This document shows, piece by piece, positions 33,212-42,344 of a stretch of DNA of 52,150 bases (position 1 is its first letter; each line of letters begins with the position of its first letter). The position numbers were made by a program, and so were the translations under genes. The stretch spans positions 14,747 through 66,896 of the forward strand of contig JAJTDO010000008.1 of NCBI GenBank assembly GCA_021300475.1, read 5' to 3'. The stretch is from Burkholderiales bacterium. GTDB taxonomy: Bacteria; Pseudomonadota; Gammaproteobacteria; Burkholderiales; Burkholderiaceae_B. The notes beneath the pieces were generated by a model. The model did not search any database. It worked only from the letters and a program-made list of their open reading frames with translations, and had not been told where the DNA came from.

Positions 33212-34066
33212 ATGAGTGCTAACGCACCTTATTACTTCGTGCCGGGTCCATCACAATGGCCGGCAGTAGGTTCACTGGCCATGTTGTTTTTTGGCGCAGG
33301 TGCAGCAGGTTGGGTAAACGGCGCAAGCTGGGGCCCCTCAGTTTTAGGAGCAGGTCTGCTGATTCTGTTCTACATGTTCTTTGGCTGGTTCGGCACTGTC
33401 ATCGGTGAGTCCGAGCATGGCGACTACAACGCCCGCGTTGATGTCTCTTTCCGTTGGAGCATGGGCTGGTTCATTTTCTCTGAAGTGATGTTCTTCGCTG
33501 CTTTCTTCGGCGCTTTGTTCTACGCGCGCACCATTACAATGCCTTGGCTTGGCGACCTCGATCACAAGTTCGCCTTGTGGCCTGACTTCGTTGCCAACTG
33601 GCCAAATGCAGGTCCTGCCGGCGTGGTTGAAAAGTACGATGTCATGGGTCCATGGCCAATCCCAACCATCAACACCGCTTTGCTCTTGACCTCAGGCGTC
33701 ACCCTGACCTGGGCTCACCATGCCTTGTTGGCTGGTCAGCGCGGTAAGCTGGCACTTGGCCTGTTGCTCACAGTCATCTTGGGCGCAGTGTTCATGGGCT
33801 TTCAGGTGTATGAATACATGCACGCTTACAGCGAGCTCAATCTGAAACTGACTTCCGGCATTTACGGATCAACATTTTTCTTGCTGACCGGCTTCCACGG
33901 TTTCCACGTTACCATCGGCGCCATTATGTTGGCGGTGATGTTCTTCCGTGTGCTGCGTGGCCACTTCAGTCCAGATCACCATTTCGCTTTCGAGGCCGCC
34001 GCGTGGTACTGGCACTTTGTGGATGTGGTGTGGCTTGGTTTGTACGTGGTGGTTTATTGGCTTTAA
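33212..34066 (+). CDS. ctaE: Cytochrome c oxidase subunit III
   Basis: A 284-aa seven-span subunit that stabilises subunit I and its proton uptake. Family segments are YYFVPGPSQWP, the loop ESEHGDYNARVDVSFRWSMGWFIFSEVMFF with the conserved Glu, TLTWAHHALL, and LTGFHGFHVTIGAIML with HFAFEAAAWYWHFVDVVWL near the end. AAGGAG lies 7 bases before ATG 33212; the preceding TTG is in frame but less likely. A strong terminator follows at 34110-34140. Confidence 0.97.
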   Translation: MSANAPYYFVPGPSQWPAVGSLAMLFFGAGAAGWVNGASWGPSVLGAGLLILFYMFFGWFGTVIGESEHGDYNARVDVSFRWSMGWFIFSEVMFFAAFFGALFYARTITMPWLGDLDHKFALWPDFVANWPNAGPAGVVEKYDVMGPWPIPTINTALLLTSGVTLTWAHHALLAGQRGKLALGLLLTVILGAVFMGFQVYEYMHAYSELNLKLTSGIYGSTFFLLTGFHGFHVTIGAIMLAVMFFRVLRGHFSPDHHFAFEAAAWYWHFVDVVWLGLYVVVYWL

Positions 34067-34109
34067 ATGCAGGTGGCGAGGGAACTGTTCCTCTCGCCAT
34101 TGATCAAAA

Positions 34110-34140
34110 AAGCTCGGAGCGCTGCCCCGGGCTTTTTTTT
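34110..34140 (+). terminator. Intrinsic terminator after ctaE
   Basis: AAGCTCGG (34110-34117) pairs with CCGGGCTT (34127-34134), with one T-G wobble, and a run of eight Ts ends at 34140. A run of As just before the stem also allows some function in the opposite direction, towards the end of the DUF2909 gene. It marks the end of the coxB-ctaE transcript. Confidence 0.75.
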
Positions 34141-34166
34141 CGCCTAGGCAGGTGTTAAATCTGAAC

Positions 34167-34367
34167 TCAGCGGATTCCGGTGCTTTGTATCCAGCCCATT
34201 TGATGGGAAAGAATAATCAGCAGGAACAACACAATCGACATGCCGATGCGCATGGTGAGCGCATTTACCGTTCGCTTTGTTTGGCCTTTGTCTTTCATCA
34301 AATAAAAAAATGCGGAAAACAGGCTAATAAAAATGATTAAAAATGCAATTCCAACGACCCAGCGCAT
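34167..34367 (-). CDS. DUF2909 twin-transmembrane protein
   Basis: A 66-aa protein made of two membrane helices (GIAFLIIFISLFSAFFYLM and GMSIVLFLLIILSHQMGWI) joined by a basic loop KDKGQTKRTVNALTMRIG. This is the DUF2909 pattern, often found opposite to or beside SURF1 in oxidase clusters. GAGG stands 6 bases before the ATG. It is the only minus-strand gene in the oxidase block. Function is unknown. Confidence 0.82.
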   Translation of the reverse strand: MRWVVGIAFLIIFISLFSAFFYLMKDKGQTKRTVNALTMRIGMSIVLFLLIILSHQMGWIQSTGIR

Positions 34368-34436
34368 AACAACCTCGGAGAATATTCCTGTCAGAGAACG
34401 ACAGTTGAATCAAGCCCAATTATGCCTTGAAACCTT

Positions 34437-35198
34437 ATGAGCAGACCAATTCGCAGATTGCTTTTATTGATCAGCCTAACCGCCATGATGTGCACGCTGA
34501 CCTTCAACCTCGGGCAGTGGCAAACCCGCAGGGCCGAGCAAAAGACAGACTTGGAAAATCGCAGGGAGGCGGCTGTTCAGCAAGCACCGCTCAGTCTGAG
34601 CTCCCCGCAACTGGAGGATCCGCAAGCGCTTCAATTCCGCCATGTGCTGCTTGAGGGCGAATTTATTGCGCACGCTTGGGTGGCCCTGGACAACAGGCAG
34701 CACAAAGCGGCGCCGGCAGTGAGTCTCATTCAGGCATTTCGGGTACAGCCAGGTGGTTTTGTGGTTGTGGTTGATCGTGGTTTGTTGTTACGCGACCCGG
34801 CTTCGCCCAGAGCATTGCCTGCAATTCCTGAAAACTTGGGGCAGGTTAGAATAGAGGGCTTGATACTGGATCGCTTCCCCAGATCCGCCGAGTTGTGGGG
34901 TTTGAAGGTAAAAGATGCGAGCAGCATCCACAGAAATGGCAGGGAGTGGTCCAATTTCGACATGAACCTTTTTGCCAGTGAATACAGCCTTGAAGTCGGC
35001 AACTTTGTTGTCCAGCAGTTGTCAGACACCCAAGACGGCCTGAAAAGGGTACCTCCTCAGTGGAGTAGCGAGGTTGGCAAGCACAAGGGTTATGCGTTCC
35101 AGTGGTACAGCCTGACTGCTTTATTGCTGGTGTTTAGTTTTTTCCTGTGTTTTAAAGAATGGCAGGGTACTGTTGCCAAGTCCGCAAATTTGAAATGA
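34437..35198 (+). CDS. SURF1-family cytochrome oxidase assembly protein
   Basis: A 253-aa protein with a membrane span at each end (LLLLISLTAMMCTLTFNLGQWQ and FQWYSLTALLLVFSFFLCF) and a periplasmic domain between them. The N-terminal GQWQTRRAEQK and central VALDNRQHKAAPAV resemble SURF1, which helps insert heme a into subunit I. The conserved C-terminal HKGYAFQWYSL motif is clear. The DUF2909 gene is divergent; the next gene starts at the base after the stop. Confidence 0.92.
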   Translation: MSRPIRRLLLLISLTAMMCTLTFNLGQWQTRRAEQKTDLENRREAAVQQAPLSLSSPQLEDPQALQFRHVLLEGEFIAHAWVALDNRQHKAAPAVSLIQAFRVQPGGFVVVVDRGLLLRDPASPRALPAIPENLGQVRIEGLILDRFPRSAELWGLKVKDASSIHRNGREWSNFDMNLFASEYSLEVGNFVVQQLSDTQDGLKRVPPQWSSEVGKHKGYAFQWYSLTALLLVFSFFLCFKEWQGTVAKSANLK

Positions 35199-35837
35199 AT
35201 GTTGAACGCAATGAGCACTGAAACTTTGAATCTCCCGGATCAAAAATCGCATAAAAGCGGCAAGAAGCTGATCCTGATTGTGTTCCTGATTTGCTTTGTG
35301 CCTTTTTTTCTGGCGGCAGCGGCTTATGTGAACGGTTTCTTCAAGGGGCGAAACAACTACGGCACACTCATCGACCCCCAGCTTGACGTGCCCGCACACT
35401 TGCAGGCCACGCGTTTGGGTGGCGAGAAATTCGACATCAGTGAGCTAAAGGGCAAATGGATTCTCTTTCAAGTCGCCGCCAGCGACTGTAAAGAGGCCTG
35501 CCAGCAAATGATGTTTTATCAACGTCAAATTCGTACCTCAACCGGCAAGGAAAAAGGCCGGCTTGAGCGTGTGGTGTTTCTGATTGACGATGCGCCCGTT
35601 GAAACCATGTTGCTCAGGCAGTTTGAAGGCGTGCATTTTGTGCGCATCAGTCAGGCCCAACTGACTGCTTGGCTTCCTGTGGCCGCAGAGCGGCAGTCAG
35701 ACCCGGTTGCCATCCAAGAGCATGTGTTTCTTGCAGACCCCTTGGGTCATGTGATGATGCGTTTCCCGGCAAATCCGGACGCTGCAAAAATGCGCAAGGA
35801 CATTTCCAAGTTGTTGTGGGCTTCAAGAATCGGTTGA
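35199..35837 (+). CDS. SCO-like thioredoxin-fold membrane protein with CxxxC
   Basis: A 212-aa protein with one N-terminal membrane span (LILIVFLICFVPFFLAAAAYV) and a periplasmic domain resembling thioredoxin/SCO folds: KFDISELKGKWILFQVAASDCKEAC, then VVFLIDD, and EHVFLADPLGHVMMRFP near the end. Cys97 and Cys101 form a CxxxC, the same spacing as the copper-binding CPDVC of SCO proteins, and His175 precedes a strand as the third SCO ligand does. It could be a second copper or thiol factor for the CuA site (inference). Proteins like this usually sit between SURF1 and ctaA in Burkholderiales. ATG 35199 abuts the SURF1 stop; ATG 35211 is possible. Confidence 0.78.
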   Translation: MLNAMSTETLNLPDQKSHKSGKKLILIVFLICFVPFFLAAAAYVNGFFKGRNNYGTLIDPQLDVPAHLQATRLGGEKFDISELKGKWILFQVAASDCKEACQQMMFYQRQIRTSTGKEKGRLERVVFLIDDAPVETMLLRQFEGVHFVRISQAQLTAWLPVAAERQSDPVAIQEHVFLADPLGHVMMRFPANPDAAKMRKDISKLLWASRIG

Positions 35838-35864
35838 TTTCAAAGTGTTATCCGGAGTGGTGTC

Positions 35865-36869
35865 ATGAGTTTTAAAAAGTGGGTTGCTTTTGCAACCGTA
35901 GTGACTTTTGGTTTGATCATGCTGGGTGCCTATGTGCGTTTGTCAGATGCAGGTCTGGGTTGTCCTGACTGGCCTGGTTGCTATGGCAAGCTGACTCCAA
36001 AAGGGGCCATGTCTGAAATTTCTCAGGCTGTTTCACTGCAAGGTGGTGAGCATGGGCCGGTTTCCGAAGGCAAGGCCTGGAAAGAAATGGTTCACCGTTA
36101 CATTGCCAGCGCGCTTGGCTTGTTGATTATCGCCATTGCCGTCATGGCTTGGAAACAACGTGACACGCTGAAGCAAAATCCGCTGTTGGCCACCGTATTG
36201 GTCGGTGTGGTCTGTTTGCAGGGCGCCTTCGGTGCCTGGACAGTGACGCTCTTGCTAAAACCCGCCATTGTGACCGGTCATTTGATTGGAGGCATGTTGC
36301 TGCTGTCCTTGCTTTCTTGGCTGTTGATGCGTCAGCGAACGGTGGCGGCTGGCACACAACCGGCTTTCAAGGTGTCTCAAGGCTTGAGAGTGTTGGCCCC
36401 TGTTGGCTTGATCGTGGTCGCGCTGCAAATTGTCTTGGGTGGCTGGGTCTCCACTAACTACGCTGCGTTGGCGTGCGTCGATTTTCCGACTTGTCAGGGC
36501 AAGATGGTGCCGGACATGGAGTTCGACCACGCCTTTGATATTGTTCGCGAATTGGGGAAAACCGCAGAGGGCGACGGTCTGAGCATTCAAGCGCTCACAG
36601 CGATTCACTGGGTGCACCGCGTGGGTGCGGCAGTGGTCACGCTGGTGTTGCTGATGTTGGCCGTGGGGTTGCTCAGGCAGCCGGCAACCAAGCCCTTGGG
36701 CTTTAAGGTGTTGGGTGTTTTGAGCTTGCAACTGGTGCTTGGCATCTCCAATGTGGTGTTCCATTTGCCTTTGCCTGTGGCTGTTTTGCACAATGGTGGC
36801 GCGGCGCTTCTGTTGGTGACACTTATCTTGGTAAACTACCGTCTTATCTCGACGCCACGCAGCTACTGA
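35865..36869 (+). CDS. ctaA: Heme A synthase (CtaA/COX15)
   Basis: A 334-aa, eight-span membrane enzyme that oxidises heme O to heme A. Family motifs are [21 protein letters not shown] at the start, [15 protein letters not shown] (heme-ligand His), [18 protein letters not shown], the second cysteine region [12 protein letters not shown], and [13 protein letters not shown]. It lies 27 bp after the SCO-like gene and 1 bp before ctaB, with which it acts in sequence. Confidence 0.96.
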   Translation: MSFKKWVAFATVVTFGLIMLGAYVRLSDAGLGCPDWPGCYGKLTPKGAMSEISQAVSLQGGEHGPVSEGKAWKEMVHRYIASALGLLIIAIAVMAWKQRDTLKQNPLLATVLVGVVCLQGAFGAWTVTLLLKPAIVTGHLIGGMLLLSLLSWLLMRQRTVAAGTQPAFKVSQGLRVLAPVGLIVVALQIVLGGWVSTNYAALACVDFPTCQGKMVPDMEFDHAFDIVRELGKTAEGDGLSIQALTAIHWVHRVGAAVVTLVLLMLAVGLLRQPATKPLGFKVLGVLSLQLVLGISNVVFHLPLPVAVLHNGGAALLLVTLILVNYRLISTPRSY

Positions 36870-36870
36870 A

Positions 36871-37767
36871 ATGCAAGCAGCCCCATTCCCGCAGTCCAAG
36901 TTCCTGCACGCCGCCCAGCAATACTGGGCGCTTACCAAGCCTCGTGTGGTGGCGCTGATCGTATTTTGCGCCGTTATCGGTATGTTCTTGGGTGTAGAGG
37001 GCTTGCCGCCCGTACAGCCCCTGCTGGTGGGCACAGTGGGCATCTGGCTGGTGGCGGGTGCCGCGGCTGCCGTGAATTGTCTGGTGGAGCAGCGTATTGA
37101 TGCCTTGATGGCAAGAACCCGCGCGCGGCCCTTGCCACGTGGTGAACTCAACAACTTTCAAACCTTGGTTTTTTCAGGCTTGATAGGCGGTTTCGGTGTC
37201 TGGTTGCTGTATGTTTTCGTCAATCCTCTCACCATGTACCTTACATTGGCCACCTTTGTGGGCTACGCCATTGTCTACACCATCTTGCTCAAGCCAAATA
37301 CTCCCCAAAACATTGTTATCGGTGGCGCATCGGGTGCCATGCCGCCAGTGTTGGGCTGGGCAGCGGTTACCAATTCCGTGACGGCTGAAGCGCTCGTTTT
37401 GTTCTTGATCATCTTCATCTGGACTCCACCGCACTTTTGGGCGCTGGCCTTGTATCGCACCAAGGAATATGAAAAAGCCGGTCTGCCGATGTTGCCGGTT
37501 ACACACGGACCTGAATTCACCCGTTTCCATGTATTTCTCTACACCGTAATGCTCACCGGTACAACGGTGCTGCCGTTTGCCATCAAGATGAGTGGCTGGA
37601 TTTACTTGGTGTGTGCGCTGGTGTTGGATGGCGTGTTTTTGTATTACGCCTGGCAGGTCTGGAAAAACTACACGGAAGCCATTTCAAGGCGAACCTTCGC
37701 TTTTTCAATCCTTTACCTCGCACTGCTGTTCGCGGCTTTGCTGGTTGATCACTACATCCGGCTATGA
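36871..37767 (+). CDS. ctaB: Heme O synthase (protoheme IX farnesyltransferase)
   Basis: A 298-aa UbiA-type prenyltransferase that adds a farnesyl group to heme B. The substrate motif is [21 protein letters not shown] near residues 70-90, a second Asp/Lys loop is [19 protein letters not shown], and nine hydrophobic segments are seen. It starts [20 protein letters not shown], normal for the family. The stop overlaps the start of the SCO gene (ATGA). Product heme O feeds CtaA. Confidence 0.96.
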   Translation: MQAAPFPQSKFLHAAQQYWALTKPRVVALIVFCAVIGMFLGVEGLPPVQPLLVGTVGIWLVAGAAAAVNCLVEQRIDALMARTRARPLPRGELNNFQTLVFSGLIGGFGVWLLYVFVNPLTMYLTLATFVGYAIVYTILLKPNTPQNIVIGGASGAMPPVLGWAAVTNSVTAEALVLFLIIFIWTPPHFWALALYRTKEYEKAGLPMLPVTHGPEFTRFHVFLYTVMLTGTTVLPFAIKMSGWIYLVCALVLDGVFLYYAWQVWKNYTEAISRRTFAFSILYLALLFAALLVDHYIRL

Positions 37768-38357
37768 ACAAGAAGTTGCTTTCAATTTTCGCCAGCCTGT
37801 TGCTGCTGGCAAGCTTGGGTGCGTGTTCCCCGGAGCCGGTAAAGTTCAAAAACACCGACATTACCGGTTCGGCCTTGAACCCTGACTTTTCATTGGTAGA
37901 CCCTGCGGGAAAGCCGGTCAGTCTCTCAAACTTCAAGGATCAGGTGCTGGTGGTATTTTTTGGTTTTACACAGTGCCCTGATGTCTGCCCCACCACCTTG
38001 CAAACACTGACTCAGGTCATGGAGCGTTTGGGTAGCAAGCAAGAAAAGGTCAGTGTGGTGTTCATTACCCTTGATCCGGAACGCGACACGCCCGAGGTGT
38101 TGGCTCAGTACCTGCCGCAGTTCAATAAGCGGTTTCTGGGTTTGACAGGTTCGAAAGAGGCCTTGGCCGAGGCTGCAAAAGGCTACAGGGTTTTTTCTCA
38201 GCGTGTTGATGGGAAAACTGCAGGCAGCTATACTTTCGACCACACGGCCAGCGCCTATGTGATTGATACCAAGGGTGTTTTGCGCTTATTGGTACGGCAT
38301 GCAGCAGCACCTGCCGACATTGAGAACGACATTGCCTTGCTGTTGCAAGGCAAGTGA
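37764..38357 (+). CDS. SCO1/SenC-family copper chaperone lipoprotein
   Basis: A 197-aa lipoprotein that helps assemble the CuA site of subunit II. A lipobox LASLGAC gives Cys21 as the lipidated residue. The copper motif CPDVC is at 71-75 ([16 protein letters not shown]), with [16 protein letters not shown] and the third ligand in [11 protein letters not shown] near His159. The ATG overlaps the ctaB stop. It ends the oxidase block and converges on rpoH with a 10-bp gap. Confidence 0.94.
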   Translation: MNKKLLSIFASLLLLASLGACSPEPVKFKNTDITGSALNPDFSLVDPAGKPVSLSNFKDQVLVVFFGFTQCPDVCPTTLQTLTQVMERLGSKQEKVSVVFITLDPERDTPEVLAQYLPQFNKRFLGLTGSKEALAEAAKGYRVFSQRVDGKTAGSYTFDHTASAYVIDTKGVLRLLVRHAAAPADIENDIALLLQGK

Positions 38358-38367
38358 CCAAAGTGGC

Positions 38368-39276
38368 TTATGCGGATTCCAACATGAAGCCGCGCAGCTT
38401 TTTCATGGCCTGTTGCTCAATTTGACGAACCCGCTCTGCAGAAATACCAAGCTCCGCGGCCAACTCATGCAAGGTTTTTGCCTCGTCGCCAGACAACCAG
38501 CGCGCGGAAATAATGTTTTTTGCCCGTTCATCAAGCTGATTCAAAGCGTTTGCGAGCCCTTCGCTGTGCAGGGTCTCCATTCTGCGAGATTCCAGAATGT
38601 CAGTGGGTTCTGCTTTTTCTGCTTCAAGGTAGTGAATGGGGCTGAACGCATCGTCGCCGTCATCTGAGGGCAGTTCCATCGGAACGTCGCGACCTGACAT
38701 CCGGGCTTCCATTTCCACCACTTCTTCAGGCTTCACATTCAAGCTGCTCGCCACTTCCTGAATTTGTTCGGGGGTGAACGTCTGACCGTGTTTTTTAAAG
38801 CTGTTCAAGTTGAAAAACAGTTTTCTGTGCGCTTTGGTGGTGGCGATTTTAACCATGCGCCAGTTTTTCAGTACGTATTCATGAATTTCCGCTTTGATCC
38901 AGTGCATGGCAAAGGACACCAGACGTACACCGCGATCGGGGTCAAACCGCCGGACTGCTTTCATCAGGCCGATATTGCCTTCTTGTATGAGATCGGCCTG
39001 AGCCAAGCCGTAGCCCATGTACTGGCGGGCAATGGCCACCACCAGACGCAAATGGCTGAGTACCAAACGCTTTGCAGCCTCGAGGTCGTTGTTTTTTGTC
39101 AACGCTTCAGCGAAAGATTTTTCTTCTTCGGGAGTCAGCATGGGGATGCGATTAACGGCGCGAATGTACGCTTCCAGGTTTCCAACCGGACCCGTGGCCA
39201 TAGACCATGGGTCGCGTAGGGCAACTGCACGACTGGAAGAAATACTGGCAACAGGAAGCGCTTGCAAATCTGACAT
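38368..39276 (-). CDS. rpoH: RNA polymerase sigma-32 factor
   Basis: A 302-aa heat-shock sigma factor. Region 2 reads LVLSHLRLVVAIARQYMGYGLAQADLIQEGNIGLMKAVRRFDPDRGVRL, the RpoH box is HRKLFFNLNSFKK, and region 4 ends LAAELGISAERVRQIEQQAMKKLR. The RpoH box separates it from other group-2 and group-3 sigma factors. It directs RNA polymerase to chaperone and protease promoters. A perfect CIRCE operator lies 36 bp before the start codon, so HrcA probably represses it. Confidence 0.96.
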   Translation of the reverse strand: MSDLQALPVASISSSRAVALRDPWSMATGPVGNLEAYIRAVNRIPMLTPEEEKSFAEALTKNNDLEAAKRLVLSHLRLVVAIARQYMGYGLAQADLIQEGNIGLMKAVRRFDPDRGVRLVSFAMHWIKAEIHEYVLKNWRMVKIATTKAHRKLFFNLNSFKKHGQTFTPEQIQEVASSLNVKPEEVVEMEARMSGRDVPMELPSDDGDDAFSPIHYLEAEKAEPTDILESRRMETLHSEGLANALNQLDERAKNIISARWLSGDEAKTLHELAAELGISAERVRQIEQQAMKKLRGFMLESA

Positions 39277-39312
39277 AGGTTTTAAAATCGCATCACAAAA
39301 TCTAACAGAATA

Positions 39313-39339
39313 TTAGCACTCTAGCGCAATGAGTGCTAA
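39313..39339. promoter_or_regulatory. CIRCE operator (HrcA binding site)
   Basis: TTAGCACTC (39313-39321), a 9-base spacer, then GAGTGCTAA (39331-39339). Both arms match the CIRCE consensus TTAGCACTC-N9-GAGTGCTAA at every position. This is the operator of the heat-shock repressor HrcA. It lies between rpoH (36 bp to its start codon) and the divergent HAD-UbiA gene (68 bp to its start codon). Control of rpoH is the natural reading; an effect on the other gene cannot be excluded. Confidence 0.95.
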
Positions 39340-39407
39340 ACGTCCACCCTCTAAATGAGGGAGTGCAGTGTTAAACTGGCAGCCATCGTTTTCAACCAGG
39401 AGCGTGG

Positions 39408-40832
39408 GTGCGCGAACCTCTTTACGTCGATTTAGATGGTACTTTGACCTACACTGATTTGTTGCTGGAATCAGCGCTGTTGTTGCTTAAGCGCAATCCG
39501 ATGTCGGTTTTTCTGTTGGTCTGGTGGACGCTCTTGGGGCGAGCCAGACTGAAAGCTGAAATTGCCGCCAGAGTTGACCTGGATGTGACAATCCTGCCTT
39601 ACAACACCGCACTCTTGAATAAATTGAAAGCGGAAAAGGCGGCCGGGCGAAAACTTGTACTTGCCAGCGCATCCAACCACAAATGGGTTGAGGCGATCGC
39701 ACTGCACCTCAACTTATTTGATGACATTCTGGCCAGTGACGGCCAAAACAACTTGCGATCCAACAAGAAACGGGTGGCCATTGAAGCTCAGACGCAAGGG
39801 CAGCCTTATGCCTATGCAGGCAACAGCCGCGTCGACTTCCCTGTGTGGGCGGGCGCCAAAGAGGTGTGGGTTGTCAATGCCGGTTCAGCGACAGAAAAAG
39901 CGGCTTTAAAGAAATACCCGGGTGCCATTTGCATTCCGGCGCGTCCGGTGACCTTCAAAACTTTCATGAAGGCGCTTCGCTTGCACCAGTGGGCCAAAAA
40001 TGCACTGATGTTCTTGCCGCTACTTGCTGCGCACAGTCTCAATGTTCAGAGTTGGCTGACAGTGCTGGTGGGGTTTCTGATTTTTGGGGCGTGTGCCTCA
40101 GCCACCTATGTGATTAACGATTTATGGGATCTGGCTTCGGACAGGCAACATCCCAGAAAGTGCGACCGGCCTTTTGCCAGTGCCCTGCTGCCCATTTCCA
40201 CCGGGGTGATGCTGGTGGGGGTGTTGCTGCCTGGGTCCCTGATCGCTGCGGCCTGTTTGTCCACTCAATTTTTCTTGTTGGTGGCTTTGTATGTGGTCAT
40301 CACCCTGTGTTACTCGTTTCGCTTGAAAAAAATTCCACTGCTTGATGTTGTTGTTCTGGCTATTTTGTACACACACCGCATTTTTACCGGCGGCGTGCTG
40401 GCAGGTCTGGCTGTGACCCATTGGCTGATGGTGGTGTCCCTGTTTATTTTTCTGAGCCTGGCCCTGGTAAAACGCTGCACTGAACTTGAATGGGTGCGGG
40501 AATCGGGGAAGCTGGATGCGGCGGGCAGGGGTTACAGGGTGGGCGATCTGAGTTATTTGGTCAGCATGGGGGTTGCCAGTGGTTTTGTTGCTGTGCTGGT
40601 GCTGGCCTTGTACATAGAAACCCAGCGCGGTTCCGTGGCCTATCCCAACGCAGGGGCATTGTGGTTTGTTTTGCCGGTCCTGATGTACTGGATCATGCGG
40701 TTGTGGATCAAGACCTCCCGCATGGAAATCCATGACGATCCGCTGCTGTTTGCAGCCAAGGACAGAAGCAGTTGGGGTGTGGCGGCATGCATTGGCGTAA
40801 TTGCAATCATTGCCAGCGTGAAGTGGACATAA
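39408..40832 (+). CDS. HAD phosphatase-UbiA prenyltransferase fusion protein
   Basis: A 474-aa two-domain protein. Residues about 1-180 form a HAD domain with the nucleophile YVDLDGTLTYTDLL (Asp8, Asp10) and LVLASASN. Residues about 185-474 form a UbiA-type membrane prenyltransferase with LRLHQWAKNALMFLPLLAAH and the Asp-rich NDLWDLASDRQHPRKCDRPFASALLP. The UbiA part resembles decaprenyl-phosphate phosphoribose synthase, so the fusion may make a polyprenyl-phosphate sugar and remove its phosphate. It starts at GTG 39408 with AGGAG 5 bases before. The next gene, a GT39 enzyme, typically uses such lipid-linked sugars as donor. Confidence 0.88.
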   Translation: MREPLYVDLDGTLTYTDLLLESALLLLKRNPMSVFLLVWWTLLGRARLKAEIAARVDLDVTILPYNTALLNKLKAEKAAGRKLVLASASNHKWVEAIALHLNLFDDILASDGQNNLRSNKKRVAIEAQTQGQPYAYAGNSRVDFPVWAGAKEVWVVNAGSATEKAALKKYPGAICIPARPVTFKTFMKALRLHQWAKNALMFLPLLAAHSLNVQSWLTVLVGFLIFGACASATYVINDLWDLASDRQHPRKCDRPFASALLPISTGVMLVGVLLPGSLIAAACLSTQFFLLVALYVVITLCYSFRLKKIPLLDVVVLAILYTHRIFTGGVLAGLAVTHWLMVVSLFIFLSLALVKRCTELEWVRESGKLDAAGRGYRVGDLSYLVSMGVASGFVAVLVLALYIETQRGSVAYPNAGALWFVLPVLMYWIMRLWIKTSRMEIHDDPLLFAAKDRSSWGVAACIGVIAIIASVKWT

Positions 40833-40841
40833 TGGTGTGAG

Positions 40842-42344
40842 ATGACAACAGACGACGCAATTGAAAATCGCTTCAAAGAACGCTTCTGGTGGGTTTTCGG
40901 GCTAACGCTCGGTTTGAAGCTTTGGTTGGCCGCGGGGTTTCCGTTTACCGGCGATGAGGCGTTTTTCTACCAATGGGGTGTTTATCCGGATTGGGGTTAT
41001 TACGACCATCCGCCCATGGTGGGATGGCTGCTGTGGTTGTTGCGCCATATTTCTGATCATCCTCTGGCCTTGCGCCTTGCCACGGTCATGTTGTGGAGCC
41101 TGATTGCCTTGGGCGTGGTGGATTTGTTGAAGCGCATGTTGCCGCAAGCAGACATGGCCCGCGCTTACGGTCTGGGTATTCTGTTTTTGCTGCTGCCGTT
41201 TACTTGGGCTTTAAATGCAGTGACCACAGACACCCCCCTGATATTTTTCATGTTTTGTTCGGGTTACTGCTTCCTGAGAATGCAGGACGCAGGCAAATGG
41301 TGGTCTTGGGCCATGTTTTGCGGTGTATTTTTGGGTCTGGCCTTGTTGTCCAAGTTTTTTGCAGGTTTGCTGGCCATTGCATACTTCGTGGCTTGTTGCC
41401 GCAGCTTAAAGGGTTGGAAGCAACTGGTCTTGATTGCGTTGTGCGCATTGCCATTTTTTGCCATCAATATGGCCTACAACGCAACGCACTGCTGGAACAA
41501 CGTCATGTTCAATTTGGTGAACAGGCATGAAGGCGCCAGCACTTCAGCAAAAACCATACTGGTTTATCTCGGCATGATGCTCTACCTCATTACCCCGTGG
41601 GTATTGTGGCAATTTAAAAGCGTTTGGTTTGAAAATCGCGCCAAGTGGGCACTTTACAGCCTGTTTTTGGTGCCTTTTGCCTTGTTTTTACTGCTGTCGT
41701 TTAAAAAAACCATCGGTTTGCATTGGGTGCTCGGGTTTCTGCCTTTTGTGTTTGTGGCCTATGGGCTGTTTGCCAACAGTGAGAACTTGAACAGGCAAAG
41801 CAAATGGACAGCATTGCTCGGTGTTCCGCATTTGCTGCTGCTTTCAGCTTTCATTGTGCCTTCAACAGATTTTTGGGTCGGGCGCAGCTTGCACGAAAAG
41901 GTTGTTTTTCACCGTGAAACGCCAGAAATTGTGCGGCAGTTGCGCCTGAATTTGCCGGCAGACGGAAAAATAGCCGCCTTCACCTATACACCTGCAGCCT
42001 TGCTTTCCTACCATGCAAAGGAATATGTGCCGGTATTGGGGCCCGGCAAATACCACGCCCGGCAAGATGACGTCATTGTTGATTTCAGATTGCTTGATGG
42101 CAAGCCCATCCGGGTGTTTGACAATCAGCCCATAGACCCTGCGAAAATCAAGGATTACTTCGAGTCTGTTTCTATGGGCGAATTTGAGGTAAGCGGGGTG
42201 AAGTTCTACTACGCCGATGGCAAGGCGTTCCAGTATCAGGCATTTCGCGACACAGCGCTAAAAACTGTGTTTGAAAAGTACTATCAGATACCGGCGTTCC
42301 TGCCGCGTTACGGATGTCAGTTTACCGAGCGCTACGGGTTTTAA
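40842..42344 (+). CDS. GT39/ArnT-like membrane glycosyltransferase
   Basis: A 500-aa polytopic protein of the PMT/ArnT type, which moves a sugar from a polyprenyl phosphate to a periplasmic target. The acidic motif is FTGDEAFFYQWGVYPDWGYYDHPPMVGW (Asp38, Glu39), followed by many membrane spans and a soluble C-terminal domain with EYVPVLGPGKYHARQDD. It begins 9 bp after the HAD-UbiA fusion and probably uses its product. The acceptor may be lipid A, another glycan or a protein. Its stop codon abuts that of the convergent ftsX with no gap. Confidence 0.87.
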   Translation: MTTDDAIENRFKERFWWVFGLTLGLKLWLAAGFPFTGDEAFFYQWGVYPDWGYYDHPPMVGWLLWLLRHISDHPLALRLATVMLWSLIALGVVDLLKRMLPQADMARAYGLGILFLLLPFTWALNAVTTDTPLIFFMFCSGYCFLRMQDAGKWWSWAMFCGVFLGLALLSKFFAGLLAIAYFVACCRSLKGWKQLVLIALCALPFFAINMAYNATHCWNNVMFNLVNRHEGASTSAKTILVYLGMMLYLITPWVLWQFKSVWFENRAKWALYSLFLVPFALFLLLSFKKTIGLHWVLGFLPFVFVAYGLFANSENLNRQSKWTALLGVPHLLLLSAFIVPSTDFWVGRSLHEKVVFHRETPEIVRQLRLNLPADGKIAAFTYTPAALLSYHAKEYVPVLGPGKYHARQDDVIVDFRLLDGKPIRVFDNQPIDPAKIKDYFESVSMGEFEVSGVKFYYADGKAFQYQAFRDTALKTVFEKYYQIPAFLPRYGCQFTERYGF

